32,331 bases of DNA from an uncultured Clostridia bacterium (GTDB lineage Bacteria > Bacillota > Clostridia > TANB77 > CAG-508). The translations under genes were made by a program, and so were the position numbers. The stretch lies in contig CAPYID010000024.1 in the NCBI GenBank assembly GCA_948739805.1, positions 1-32,331 on the forward strand. Reading direction: 5' to 3'. Of the stretch, positions 16,814 through 25,423 are shown one piece after another. How positions within the stretch are numbered: position 1 is the first letter of the stretch; the number at the start of each line of letters is the position of its first letter. The notes under the pieces were generated by a model that worked only from the letters and a program-made list of their open reading frames with translations, made no database searches and was not told the DNA's origin.

Positions 16814-16842
16814 TTGACTTTTTTTAAAAAATATTATATTCT
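16814..16842 (+). promoter_or_regulatory. Likely promoter of ftsA-ftsZ
   Basis: TTGACT (16814-16819), 17 bases, TATTCT (16837-16842); TATATT at 16835-16840 is an alternative -10. AAATATTAC occurs twice in tandem just upstream (about 16786-16805). Confidence 0.5.
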
Positions 16843-16881
16843 TTAGTGCGTAGAAATTATATAAAATTGGAGGAGAAAAAA

Positions 16882-18114
16882 TTGGCAATAGGTGATATAA
16901 TTGTCGGTTTAGATATAGGAACTTCAAAGGTATCTGCTATTGTTGGAGAAGTCAATAATTTTAATCAAATTGAAATAATTTCATCTGTAAAAACAAAATG
17001 CAGAGGAATTAAAAAAGGTAAAATTATTGATGAAGATGAAGTTGCAGAATCAATAGCCAAGACAATTCAAGATGCAGAAGAAGAAGCCAATTTAAAGATA
17101 AACTCTGCTTATGTCACAGTTCCAGGTAAATATGCAACAATAGTACAAAATTCAGCAACCAAGGAAGTAAAAGACAAATATGCAGGAATATCAATAAAAG
17201 ATGTTGGTGCAAGTATGATGTTAGTAAAAGATATAGAAGTACCAGATGGAAAAACAATAATAGATGTTGTACCTGAATGCTTTAGACTGGACAATGGTGA
17301 AGCAGTTCAAGACCCAATAGGAGCATTTACAAGTAGTCTTACAGTTGAAGCACAAGTAATATTATTGGACAAAGAATATCTAAAAAAAATATCTTCTATA
17401 TTTAGAAAAGCAGGAATAGAAAAAATAGATGGACTAGTTCCAATAACCCTTGCAGAAAGAAATCTAGTATTAGACAGAAATGAGTTAACAGACAATATTA
17501 TGTTATTAGACATAGGAGCTGGAAATATAGACATAGGAGTATTTGAGGGAAATAAATTCGTATACACAAACACTATTCCAGTAGGAGGAGACACAATAAC
17601 AAAAGACATATCTTTAGTATTAAATATTAGTGAAGAGGAAGCAGACAAACTAAAAAGGCAATATGGGCTTGCTCTAAAATCTTTTATAGACAATGATAAT
17701 GAAATTTTCTTAAGTACATATACTGGTGAAGCTAAAACGAAAACAATAAGAAGTTCAGAGCTGATAGAAATTATCGAGGCAAGAATTGAAGAAATGTTTG
17801 CTTTAGTCAATAAAGATATAATGGTTCAGGGAATAAAACCTAGAATAAACAATGTAGTGCTAACAGGACAAGGTATAGCAAATATTAATAAAAGTGATGT
17901 AGCAGGCAAAATCATATTAAACATTCCTGTAAAAATATCAACAGGGAGGCTTGTAAGCACAATTAGACCAGGGTATAGAACAGCATATGCACTAGTTAGA
18001 TATATTGCATCAAAGCCATTTGCAAAATCAGTGTCAAGTTCAATAGATACATCAAAAGAAGAAAATATTTTGAAAATGGTTTTTGAGAGAATGAAAGAAT
18101 TCTTTTATAGTTAA
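16882..18114 (+). CDS. ftsA: Cell-division protein FtsA
   Basis: 410 residues. FtsA is an actin-like ATPase that tethers FtsZ to the membrane. TTG at 16882 is chosen because GGAGGA (16869-16874) is 7 bases before it and the protein then begins LAIGDIIVGLDIGTSK, as in the family; the in-frame upstream codons lack an RBS. Motifs: phosphate 1 VGLDIGTSK, the 1C (SHS2) domain at about 80-160, phosphate 2 MLLDIGAGNIDIGVFE, the adenosine motif VVLTGQGIANI. The C-terminal ENILKMVFERMKEFFYS is an amphipathic membrane-targeting helix. ftsZ follows after 18 bases. Confidence 0.96.
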   Translation: MAIGDIIVGLDIGTSKVSAIVGEVNNFNQIEIISSVKTKCRGIKKGKIIDEDEVAESIAKTIQDAEEEANLKINSAYVTVPGKYATIVQNSATKEVKDKYAGISIKDVGASMMLVKDIEVPDGKTIIDVVPECFRLDNGEAVQDPIGAFTSSLTVEAQVILLDKEYLKKISSIFRKAGIEKIDGLVPITLAERNLVLDRNELTDNIMLLDIGAGNIDIGVFEGNKFVYTNTIPVGGDTITKDISLVLNISEEEADKLKRQYGLALKSFIDNDNEIFLSTYTGEAKTKTIRSSELIEIIEARIEEMFALVNKDIMVQGIKPRINNVVLTGQGIANINKSDVAGKIILNIPVKISTGRLVSTIRPGYRTAYALVRYIASKPFAKSVSSSIDTSKEENILKMVFERMKEFFYS

Positions 18115-18132
18115 TTTAGAGGAGGAAAAATA

Positions 18133-19266
18133 ATGTTAGAATATAATGATGAAGAATTAATTAGAGGAAATGAAGGAAGTGCAGTAATCAAAGTAATAGG
18201 AGTTGGTGGCGGAGGAAACAATGCTGTAAACAGAATGATTGATGCAGGAATAAAAGGAGTAGAGTTTATAGCAGTAAACACGGACAAGCAAGCACTACAA
18301 ATTTCTAGAGCAGGAGCAAGAATACAAATAGGAGAAAAAATAACAAGAGGATTAGGAGCAGGAGCAGATCCTAATGTTGGAGCACAATCAGCAGAAGAAA
18401 GCAAATCAGAAATAGCAGAAGCACTACGTGGAGCAGACATGGTATTTGTTACAGCTGGAATGGGTGGTGGAACAGGAACAGGTGCAGCACCAACAGTTGC
18501 AGCATGTGCAAAAGAGATGGGAATATTAACAATAGGAGTTGTTACAAAACCATTCACATTTGAAGGAAAGAAAAGACTTGCTCAAGCAGAACGTGGAATA
18601 GAGAGTTTAAAAGGAAAAGTAGACACATTAGTAGTAATACCAAATGATAAATTATTACAAGTAATAGACAGAAAAACATCAATAATAGATGCATTTAGAA
18701 TGGCAGATGATATATTAAGACAAGGTGTACAAGGTATATCAGACTTAATAGCAAATCCAGGACTTGTAAACCTAGACTTTGCCGATGTAAAAACAATAAT
18801 GTTAGACACAGGAATGGCACACATGGGAATAGGTAGAGCATCAGGAGAAAACAGAGCAGAAGATGCAGCAAAACAAGCTATACAAAGTCCATTACTAGAA
18901 ACATCAATAGAGGGAGCAAGAGGAGTAATCATAAACATAACAGGTTCAAGCTCTTTAGGATTACAAGAAGTAAATACAGCAGCAGAATTAGTACAAAGAA
19001 GTGTAGACCCAGAAGCAAATATTATATTTGGTACAGTAATAGACGAATCTTTAGAAGATGAATTATTAATAACAGTAATAGCAACAGGATTTATAGATGA
19101 AGAACCAAGACAACCATTCTCAAAAATAGGAGTAGATCAAATTGTATCAAAAGCATGGGAACAAAAAGTTAATCCAATACCAACATCAGTAGAAAGTTCA
19201 AGTGGTAACTCAGGAGACTTAGACATACCATCATTCTTAAGAAAAAACAAAGGATTAAATAAATAA
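18133..19266 (+). CDS. ftsZ: Cell-division GTPase FtsZ
   Basis: 377 residues, normal length. FtsZ forms the cytokinetic ring. The GTP-binding signature G111-G-G-T-G-T-G117 is intact, preceded by the GVGGGGNNAVNRMI loop near the start and followed by the synergy-loop region NLDFADVKTIMLDTG. The C-terminal tail LDIPSFLRKNKG is the conserved site for FtsA and other partners. AGAGGAGGA is a strong RBS. Its GC-richer codons (GGAGCAGGAGC and similar) fit a highly expressed gene. A strong terminator follows at once. Confidence 0.98.
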   Translation: MLEYNDEELIRGNEGSAVIKVIGVGGGGNNAVNRMIDAGIKGVEFIAVNTDKQALQISRAGARIQIGEKITRGLGAGADPNVGAQSAEESKSEIAEALRGADMVFVTAGMGGGTGTGAAPTVAACAKEMGILTIGVVTKPFTFEGKKRLAQAERGIESLKGKVDTLVVIPNDKLLQVIDRKTSIIDAFRMADDILRQGVQGISDLIANPGLVNLDFADVKTIMLDTGMAHMGIGRASGENRAEDAAKQAIQSPLLETSIEGARGVIINITGSSSLGLQEVNTAAELVQRSVDPEANIIFGTVIDESLEDELLITVIATGFIDEEPRQPFSKIGVDQIVSKAWEQKVNPIPTSVESSSGNSGDLDIPSFLRKNKGLNK

Positions 19267-19279
19267 ATTATATAACACT

Positions 19280-19312
19280 AAAAATAGTGGAGCTTTTAGC
19301 TCCACTATTTTT
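19280..19312 (+). terminator. Strong intrinsic terminator of ftsZ
   Basis: AAAAATAGTGGAGCT (19280-19294) is exactly complementary to AGCTCCACTATTTTT (19298-19312), loop TTT, with the T-run in the 3' arm. The A-rich 5' arm would also make it work in the other direction. Confidence 0.92.
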
Positions 19313-19319
19313 ACCAATA

Positions 19320-19366
19320 GGGACGGAGAATTTTGGCAATGCACATTGGGGACGTAAAAATGTGCA
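19320..19366. repeat. REP-like remnant with hairpin
   Basis: GGGACGGAG (19320-19328) and TTGGGGACG (19346-19354) lie around TGCACATT (19340-19347), which pairs with AATGTGCA (19359-19366). The GGGGAC phrases recall REP-type repeats of Firmicutes. The rest of 19267-19511 is AT-rich, and TGTTATATT at 19430-19438 is a weak extended -10 candidate for the next operon. Confidence 0.35.
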
Positions 19367-19511
19367 TAAATTTGTTTATGAAATTATTATAAATTTTACA
19401 TTTTTATTATAGTAATTTTAATCTATTTATGTTATATTATAACTAATATGAGAGGGCTTAATCATAGATGGAAGAACATGATGCGACTATGAGATAAAAA
19501 GAGAGGGTTAT

Positions 19512-20609
19512 ATGATAAAGAGCGAAATAGAAAATTATGCAGAATTTAATATAATACGTTATTCACAAGTTTGGGAAGATGCAGATATATTAATTGAAGC
19601 ATTAGACATAAAAGAACAAGATAATATCCTATCAATTGCATCTGCAGGAGAAAATGCTATAAGTATGTTAATTAAAAAACCAAAAGTAGTATATGCAATA
19701 GATTTAAATGTTAATCAGATAATGTGTACAGAATTTAAAATTATATGTTATAAATATTTAAACTATGAAGAATGTATGCAATTACTAGGAGTTTTTGAAT
19801 GCAACAATAGAATAGAACTATATAAAAAAATAGAGCGATACTTACCAGATAATGTTAAAGAATATTTAAGTAATAATATAGAATATATAAAAAAAGGCAT
19901 AATAAATGTAGGAAAATTTGAACATTATTTTAACATATTTGGGAAAAAAGTATTGCCATTAGTACATAGTAAAAAAACAAGAAAAGATTTATTAGTGAAA
20001 AAGACAAAAGAACAGAGAATAGAATTTTATAACAAAAAATGGAATAATTTAAGATGGAACACTGTATTTAGAATTTTTTTCTCAAAAACTGTAATGGGAA
20101 AAATAGGAAGAGATAAAGCATTTTTTAGATATGTTAATGTTAATGTAGCAAAACATATATTAGAAAGAACGAAATATGCAATAACACAGCTAGATACATC
20201 ACAAAACTCATATTTACACTATATTATTAATGGAAAATATGAAGATGCATTACCTGTTGCATATAGAAAAGAAAATTTTCAAATTATAAAAAACAACATT
20301 GATAGGATAGTAGTCTTAAAAGAATCAATAGAAACATTTATAGAAAGAGAAGATATTGAGCATATAAACAAGTATAACTTAAGTGACATATTTGAGTATA
20401 TGAGTGAAGAACAAATGTGTAAAATAGTTAGACAAATGCTTACAAAATCAGAAAAAGGAGCTAAAATTGCATATTGGAACATGTTATCAGACAAAAGAGC
20501 TTCAAAATACATAAAAGAACTTAGCTATAAAGAAAAAGAATCAGAAGAATTATTAAAAAAAGACAGAGCATTTTTTTATAATAAATTTATATTAGAGGAA
20601 GTTAAGTAG
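19512..20609 (+). CDS. BtaA-like (DUF3419) 3-amino-3-carboxypropyl transferase
   Basis: 365 residues. BtaA moves the 3-amino-3-carboxypropyl group of S-adenosylmethionine onto diacylglycerol, the first step to betaine lipids. RYSQVWEDADILIEALDI at 16-33, SIASAGENAI at 41-50 and VVYAIDLNVNQ at 59-69 are the DUF3419 signature and the SAM-binding glycine loop with its acidic residue. The C-terminal part (about 275-350) holds the YNLSDIFEYMSEEQ block and the AYWNMLSDKR stretch of the second half of the family fold. No BtaB methyltransferase follows, so the product need not be a betaine lipid. GAGAGGG is the RBS. First gene of a six-gene set; the acceptor in this pathway is unknown. Confidence 0.82.
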   Translation: MIKSEIENYAEFNIIRYSQVWEDADILIEALDIKEQDNILSIASAGENAISMLIKKPKVVYAIDLNVNQIMCTEFKIICYKYLNYEECMQLLGVFECNNRIELYKKIERYLPDNVKEYLSNNIEYIKKGIINVGKFEHYFNIFGKKVLPLVHSKKTRKDLLVKKTKEQRIEFYNKKWNNLRWNTVFRIFFSKTVMGKIGRDKAFFRYVNVNVAKHILERTKYAITQLDTSQNSYLHYIINGKYEDALPVAYRKENFQIIKNNIDRIVVLKESIETFIEREDIEHINKYNLSDIFEYMSEEQMCKIVRQMLTKSEKGAKIAYWNMLSDKRASKYIKELSYKEKESEELLKKDRAFFYNKFILEEVK

Positions 20610-20629
20610 AAAATAAAAAAGGGGAAAAA

Positions 20630-21976
20630 ATGATTATAGAATGGACAAGTATAATTTTGATAATATTATTACTATCTATAGATTTAGCAATAATTAAACT
20701 AATAGAAAAAAAGACAAAAATAAATGGAGAAATGAAAAGAAAGACCTTTCACATAACAATGGGAATATCAATGTTAACTTTACCGTATATATTTACTTCA
20801 ATATACTCTGTAGCAATACTCGCAATTTTAGCAATAGTTATACTTATAATATTAAAATACACAAAATTAAAAAACGGTATAGGAACAGTAATATATAGTG
20901 TAGATAGGGAATCTTGGGGCGAAATATTTTTTGTAATCTCAGTATTAGTAATATTTTATTTATCAAAAGGTGATAAAATTTTATATAGTGTACCAATATT
21001 AATACTGACATTAGCAGATAGTGTAGCTGCTCTGATAGGAAAAAATTATGGAAAAAAAGATATAAGTTATATGAATGAAGACTCAAAAAGCATAGAAGGT
21101 AGCTTTATGTTTTTCATGACAGCATTTATAATTACATTAGTACCATTATTATTATATACAAATATTGGAAGAGAAGAAACACTAATTATTTCAGCAATAA
21201 TAGGTTTTAATGTTTCATTAATGGAAATGGTATCACATTCTGGAAATGACAACTTATTAATACCTCTAACCACATATGCACTATTAATAACACATATAAA
21301 TTTAGAAGTACAAAGCCTAAGAATAAACTTAATAATACTTGCTACAATATTCATACTAGTAACAATTGCCAATAAAGTAAAATCATTTAGTAAACTGACA
21401 TTAGTAGAAGCTTTTGTAGTTGGATACTTAACAGTTACACTATATGGAATATACGGAATATTTCCACCATTAATGTTATTTTTAACATGTTTAAGATTTC
21501 CAAAGTTAAGAGAAAATGAAAAAAATAATTTGTATGATGCAAGAATAATAGAAACAAATGTATTAGTTGGAATTATAATTGCAGGACTAGCAACAATAAC
21601 AGGAGAAAAATCAAAATTTTTTATTACATATAGTTTAGCATATAGTATGCATTTATCAATAAATACATTTGTAAGACTAAAATACTATTTTAACTTAACA
21701 GAAACAAAAAGCCTGATATATGCTTTTTCAAAAGGACTTATATTCATATTTGTACCAAGTATAATAATTCAGAAAATTATATTCAAAGAAAGTATACAGA
21801 TAATCACAATAGTATTATCAATAATAATGCTATTAATATCATGTATAGCAATTATGATAGCAAAAAAAGAAGTAGAACAAGAGGAAATATCCATAAAAAA
21901 TGGATTAATACATATGAAAATAGTTGCAGTATTAATCGGAATAATGACAATAGCACAATTTTATAATTTAATATAA
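20630..21976 (+). CDS. Membrane kinase fusion: dolichol/phytol-kinase-like half plus DUF92-like half
   Basis: 448 residues, about 12-14 membrane segments. Residues about 1-230 match the CTP-dependent polyprenol/phytol/diacylglycerol kinase family: RKTFHITMG at 37-45, LADSVAALIGKNYGKK at 128-143, SKSIEGSFMFF at 152-162 and HSGNDNLLIPL at 203-213. Residues about 250-345 resemble DUF92 (VTE6-type prenyl-phosphate kinase): KSFSKLTLVEAFVVGYLTVT, and DARIIETNVLVGII. In plants VTE5 and VTE6 act one after the other to turn phytol into phytyl diphosphate; this protein may join both steps. DGK1-type diacylglycerol kinase activity of the first half is an alternative. It begins 20 bases after the BtaA-like gene. 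Confidence 0.72.
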   Translation: MIIEWTSIILIILLLSIDLAIIKLIEKKTKINGEMKRKTFHITMGISMLTLPYIFTSIYSVAILAILAIVILIILKYTKLKNGIGTVIYSVDRESWGEIFFVISVLVIFYLSKGDKILYSVPILILTLADSVAALIGKNYGKKDISYMNEDSKSIEGSFMFFMTAFIITLVPLLLYTNIGREETLIISAIIGFNVSLMEMVSHSGNDNLLIPLTTYALLITHINLEVQSLRINLIILATIFILVTIANKVKSFSKLTLVEAFVVGYLTVTLYGIYGIFPPLMLFLTCLRFPKLRENEKNNLYDARIIETNVLVGIIIAGLATITGEKSKFFITYSLAYSMHLSINTFVRLKYYFNLTETKSLIYAFSKGLIFIFVPSIIIQKIIFKESIQIITIVLSIIMLLISCIAIMIAKKEVEQEEISIKNGLIHMKIVAVLIGIMTIAQFYNLI

Positions 21977-22042
21977 AATTAGTTGAAAACCCCAATTTAT
22001 AGTGAATTATTACCAACTGAATTGTAACAGAAGGAGAATAAA

Positions 22043-22963
22043 GTGGAAATAATAAAAAACGAAGAAAATGGAAATATAAAAATTACAATATTAGAAAAAG
22101 GAAAAGAAATAGCAAAAGCTAGATGTTATTATAAAAAAACACCAATAATATATGGAAAAAATATAGGAACTATAGGGGATATTGAAATTATAAATAAAGA
22201 ACACGGAAAAAAATTATTAAGTGAATGTGAAAAAATATTTAAGGAAAAAGGTATACATACAATAATTGCACCAATGAATGGAAACACATGGAAGAAATAT
22301 CGAACATTAAAAAGTACAAATAATGAACCAGAATTTTTACTAGAAAATGTATACCCTATGGAATACAATACATTTTTAGAGACATCAGGTTTTAGCGAAT
22401 GTAATACATACACATCAAATAAAGGCAAAATTGATGATGCATATTATTCTGAAATAATTGAAAAAGTAAAAATCAAACACAAAGAAAATAATATTTTAAT
22501 TAGGGAATTTAACAAAGAACAAGCAATAGAAGAATTAACAAAGATATATAATATATCTATAAAGAGTTTTAAAAGGAATCCATATTATACAGATATAGAA
22601 AAAGAAGAATTTCTAGACCAATATAAGCAATATTTAGCATTAATAGATCCTGAATTTATACTAATAGCAGAAAAAGAAGGAAAAGAAATAGGATTTATAT
22701 TTTGCATACCAAATTATAATGAACTAAAAATATATGGGAAAATAAAAACGCTAATATTAAAAACAATAGCAGTATTGCCAGAATACGAAACATTAGCTAT
22801 AGGAAATGTAATGTTAAACCAAATAGGGGAAAAAGCTACCAAAAAGGGTTTCAAAGATTGGATATTCGCATTTATGCATAGTACAAATACATCACAAAAA
22901 ATGGCAAAAAGAAATAAAGCAGAAACAATTAGAGAATATGCATTATATAGGAAGGAAATATAA
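22043..22963 (+). CDS. GNAT-family acyltransferase
   Basis: 306 residues, GTG start supported by AAGGAG (22031-22036). The second half (about 150-300) has the GNAT order: NILIREFNKEQAIEELTKIY, then FILIAEKEGKEIGFIFCIPN as the central strands, and KTIAVLPEYETLAIGNVMLN as the CoA-binding region. The end (AFMHSTNTSQKMAKRNKAET, then IREYALYRK) is like a group of uncharacterised N-acyltransferases. The N-terminal half may be a degenerate second GNAT fold. It would transfer an acyl group to an amine of the pathway product, possibly the amino group brought in by the BtaA-like enzyme. That assignment is inference. A 66-base gap precedes it and the shared leader follows. Confidence 0.68.
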   Translation: MEIIKNEENGNIKITILEKGKEIAKARCYYKKTPIIYGKNIGTIGDIEIINKEHGKKLLSECEKIFKEKGIHTIIAPMNGNTWKKYRTLKSTNNEPEFLLENVYPMEYNTFLETSGFSECNTYTSNKGKIDDAYYSEIIEKVKIKHKENNILIREFNKEQAIEELTKIYNISIKSFKRNPYYTDIEKEEFLDQYKQYLALIDPEFILIAEKEGKEIGFIFCIPNYNELKIYGKIKTLILKTIAVLPEYETLAIGNVMLNQIGEKATKKGFKDWIFAFMHSTNTSQKMAKRNKAETIREYALYRKEI

Positions 22964-23036
22964 AGGTTGAAAAATAGTTAGTAACAATCCGTTTCTAACC
23001 AGGTCTGTGTCTTAGAAAGGAATGAAATTAAAAATG
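22961..23036 (+). promoter_or_regulatory. Leader upstream of the AMP-ligase gene, shared with murA
   Basis: Gap-free alignment to 12491-12566. GTTAG (22977-22981) can pair with CTAAC (22995-22999); the murA copy has the compensatory pair TTGG with CCAA. GTGTCTTAGAAAGG (about 23007-23020) and the spacing to ATG are conserved. The 5' end overlaps the GNAT stop codon. No -10/-35 promoter is obvious in it, so it more likely acts in the RNA, or is an inserted repeat. Confidence 0.55.
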
Positions 23037-24530
23037 AATAATTTGGCATATGAATTAGTTGAAAATTACAAAAAGTATCCAGATAAAATAGTAATTATTG
23101 ACAAAAATGAACAAATAACTTATAAAAATTTATATACAAAAGTTGCTAACTTTAAAGAACATCTATTAAAAAAAGGAATAAGAAAAGGAAAAAAGGTATT
23201 AGTACTAGTACAAATGTCAAAAGAACTTTATATAGCACTTTTAAGTTTATGGTCTATAGGAGCAATTCCATGTTTTATGGATGCAGGATTTATAAAAGGA
23301 GGAATGAAAAATAATGAATTTGATAGTATAGAAGCTGTTATAGGAACAAAAAAATATATATTATATTCAAACATAAACAACAACTTAAAAAAATTAAACA
23401 CAAAAATTAATGTAAGCATAATAAATAAGTTAAAAATCAAGGACATGTTAGAGGTACAAGAAGTAGACAAGGACTCATCAGCAATACTAACTTACACAAG
23501 TGGTACAACAGGAAAACCTAAGATAGCATCAAGAAGTCATGAATTTCTAAAATGTCAAGGAAAAATTTTAATAAACACACTGAACTATGAAAAAGAAGAC
23601 ATAGAAATATCTAGTATTCCAATATTCACACTATCCAATATTAGTGCAGGAATAACAACACTAATAGCACAAGCAAATTTTAGCAATTTAGGGAAAACAA
23701 ATGCCAAGAAAATAATTAACCAAATAATAAGACATAAAGTAAACAGAATAATGGCAGCACCAGGACTATTGCAAACTGTTATAAAATATGCATTAAAAAA
23801 TAATATACAAATAGAAAATGTAAAAAAGATATTTACAGGAGGAGGAGCAGTATTTATTGACTTAATTAATAATATAAAAAAAGTCTTTCCAAAAGCTAAA
23901 ATAATTACACTATATGGATCAACAGAAGCAGAACCTATTTCAGAATGTGATGTTACAGACATCAGTAAAAGCGACCTAGAGAAGATTAGGAAGGGTTATG
24001 GCATTTTAGCAGGTAATATTATAGGAGTAAAAGAATGTAAATTAATAAAAAATGATAGAAAGGAAATTGGAAAAATAACGACAGAAGAATTTAAGAAAAT
24101 GCAAGTACAAGACAATGGAGAAATTGTAGTTACAGGGGAAAATGTATTAAAAGGTTATGTGGGAGGAATAGGAGATAGAGAAAATAAATTTTATGTAGAG
24201 GAAGAAATATTCCACAGAACAGGAGATTTAGGTAGTTTTGACGAAAAAGGTAGACTATGGCTTAAAGGAAGAATAAAAGAACCATATTTCAACATAGAAT
24301 CTGCTTTACATTCGAAATTTAAAAATATAGGTAAAACAGCAGTTTTAAAAAACGATAATAAAATAACAATAGTGCTTGAGAAATGTTGCAAAATATCGAT
24401 AGAAAAAATAAAAAAAGAAATTGACTTTGAGAAAATAGAAAACATAATATATGTTAAAAAAATACCAGTAGACAAAAGGCACAATACAAAAGTAGATTAT
24501 AATGAATTAAGAAAGGTATTAAAAATATGA
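23034..24530 (+). CDS. AMP-forming acyl ligase, OleC-like
   Basis: 498 residues. ATG at 23034 is preferred to the in-frame ATG at 23022, which touches the RBS AGAAAGGA. Adenylation motifs: YTSGTTGKPKIASRSHE from 154, GGGAVF at about 269-274, LYGSTEAEPIS at 293-303, HRTGDLGSFDEKGRLWLKGR from 394 and RHNTK with the likely catalytic K486. GSTEAEPIS and the GGGAVF block are typical of OleC-like and related acyl-AMP ligases rather than of common fatty acyl-CoA synthetases. It would activate a carboxylic acid, possibly for the GNAT enzyme encoded just upstream. No carrier-protein gene is visible nearby. The stop overlaps the next start (ATGA), so the UbiA gene is translationally coupled. Confidence 0.8.
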   Translation: MNNLAYELVENYKKYPDKIVIIDKNEQITYKNLYTKVANFKEHLLKKGIRKGKKVLVLVQMSKELYIALLSLWSIGAIPCFMDAGFIKGGMKNNEFDSIEAVIGTKKYILYSNINNNLKKLNTKINVSIINKLKIKDMLEVQEVDKDSSAILTYTSGTTGKPKIASRSHEFLKCQGKILINTLNYEKEDIEISSIPIFTLSNISAGITTLIAQANFSNLGKTNAKKIINQIIRHKVNRIMAAPGLLQTVIKYALKNNIQIENVKKIFTGGGAVFIDLINNIKKVFPKAKIITLYGSTEAEPISECDVTDISKSDLEKIRKGYGILAGNIIGVKECKLIKNDRKEIGKITTEEFKKMQVQDNGEIVVTGENVLKGYVGGIGDRENKFYVEEEIFHRTGDLGSFDEKGRLWLKGRIKEPYFNIESALHSKFKNIGKTAVLKNDNKITIVLEKCCKISIEKIKKEIDFEKIENIIYVKKIPVDKRHNTKVDYNELRKVLKI

Positions 24531-25408
24531 ACTTTATAAAAAAATGGTATACATATCAAAAAGAGAGATTTCCAATTCTAATATTTGGTATATATGTAAT
24601 GTGTATTGTTATTGGAGTATTTGGATTTGTAAATTTTTATACACCAAATAGAGAACGTGAAATTAACTATATAATTATAATACCAATGATAATAGTTACA
24701 TTTTTACAATTTCTAATGATAAGAATAGTAGATGAATTTAAGGATTATGAAGAAGATTGTAAATATAGACCATATAGACCAGTACCAAGAGGATTAATAA
24801 AACCAAAAGAACTAAAAATATTATTTATTATATGTGCATTATTACAAATAATAGTAACAGTATTTGCAACTGAAAATCGAATAAAATCAATAATATATTT
24901 ATTAATAATGTGGATATTTTTTGCAATAATGAGCAAAGGATTTTTTATAAAAAAATTCTTAGAAAAACACATATTACTAGAAGTATTACTAGATGAAATA
25001 ATGATGCCATTAATGGTTTTATATTTATCATCATTTATGAAAATAGGACTAAATAAAGATATCTGGAAAATATTAATATTATCATATATAATATCATGGA
25101 TAGTTGAAATTGCTAGAAAAATAAGAGCAAAACAACAAGAGGAAAAAGGTGTAAAGACATATACAGCAATATTTGGAATACCAAAAGCAATAACAATATT
25201 AATTATACTAGAAACACTACTAGCAATCGTTCAATATATGATTTTAGGAGTTAATCAGATAGTTTTAATAATACTAACATATGCAATAATAAATATTATA
25301 AATATTTTATTTGTTATAAAAAAGGACAAGACATTTGCTAAAATGGTAGAAATAAGTGCAAATATCTATATAATATTAGTATATCTAAGTATGTTATTAA
25401 TGATATAA
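24527..25408 (+). CDS. UbiA-family prenyltransferase
   Basis: 293 residues, about eight membrane segments. UbiA enzymes move a prenyl group from its diphosphate to an acceptor inside the membrane. Motif 1 is D69-EFK-D73-YEE-D77 followed by RPYRPVPRG, the expected metal/diphosphate site. The second site is EIARKIRAKQQEEKGVKTYT starting at E194; it has E and K/Q residues in place of the standard DxxxD, as in an atypical UbiA subgroup. Overlap of 4 bases with the ligase gene. With a prenol-kinase-like protein in the same set, the prenyl diphosphate could be made from a free prenol. The acceptor is unknown. Confidence 0.82.
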   Translation: MNFIKKWYTYQKERFPILIFGIYVMCIVIGVFGFVNFYTPNREREINYIIIIPMIIVTFLQFLMIRIVDEFKDYEEDCKYRPYRPVPRGLIKPKELKILFIICALLQIIVTVFATENRIKSIIYLLIMWIFFAIMSKGFFIKKFLEKHILLEVLLDEIMMPLMVLYLSSFMKIGLNKDIWKILILSYIISWIVEIARKIRAKQQEEKGVKTYTAIFGIPKAITILIILETLLAIVQYMILGVNQIVLIILTYAIINIINILFVIKKDKTFAKMVEISANIYIILVYLSMLLMI

Positions 25409-25423
25409 GAGGAGCAAAAGAAA

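Noticed and set aside
19512..20609. Start of a normal betaine-lipid (DGTS) operon
   Set aside because: No BtaB-type N-methyltransferase is encoded in the following genes, so the BtaA-like enzyme alone does not support DGTS.
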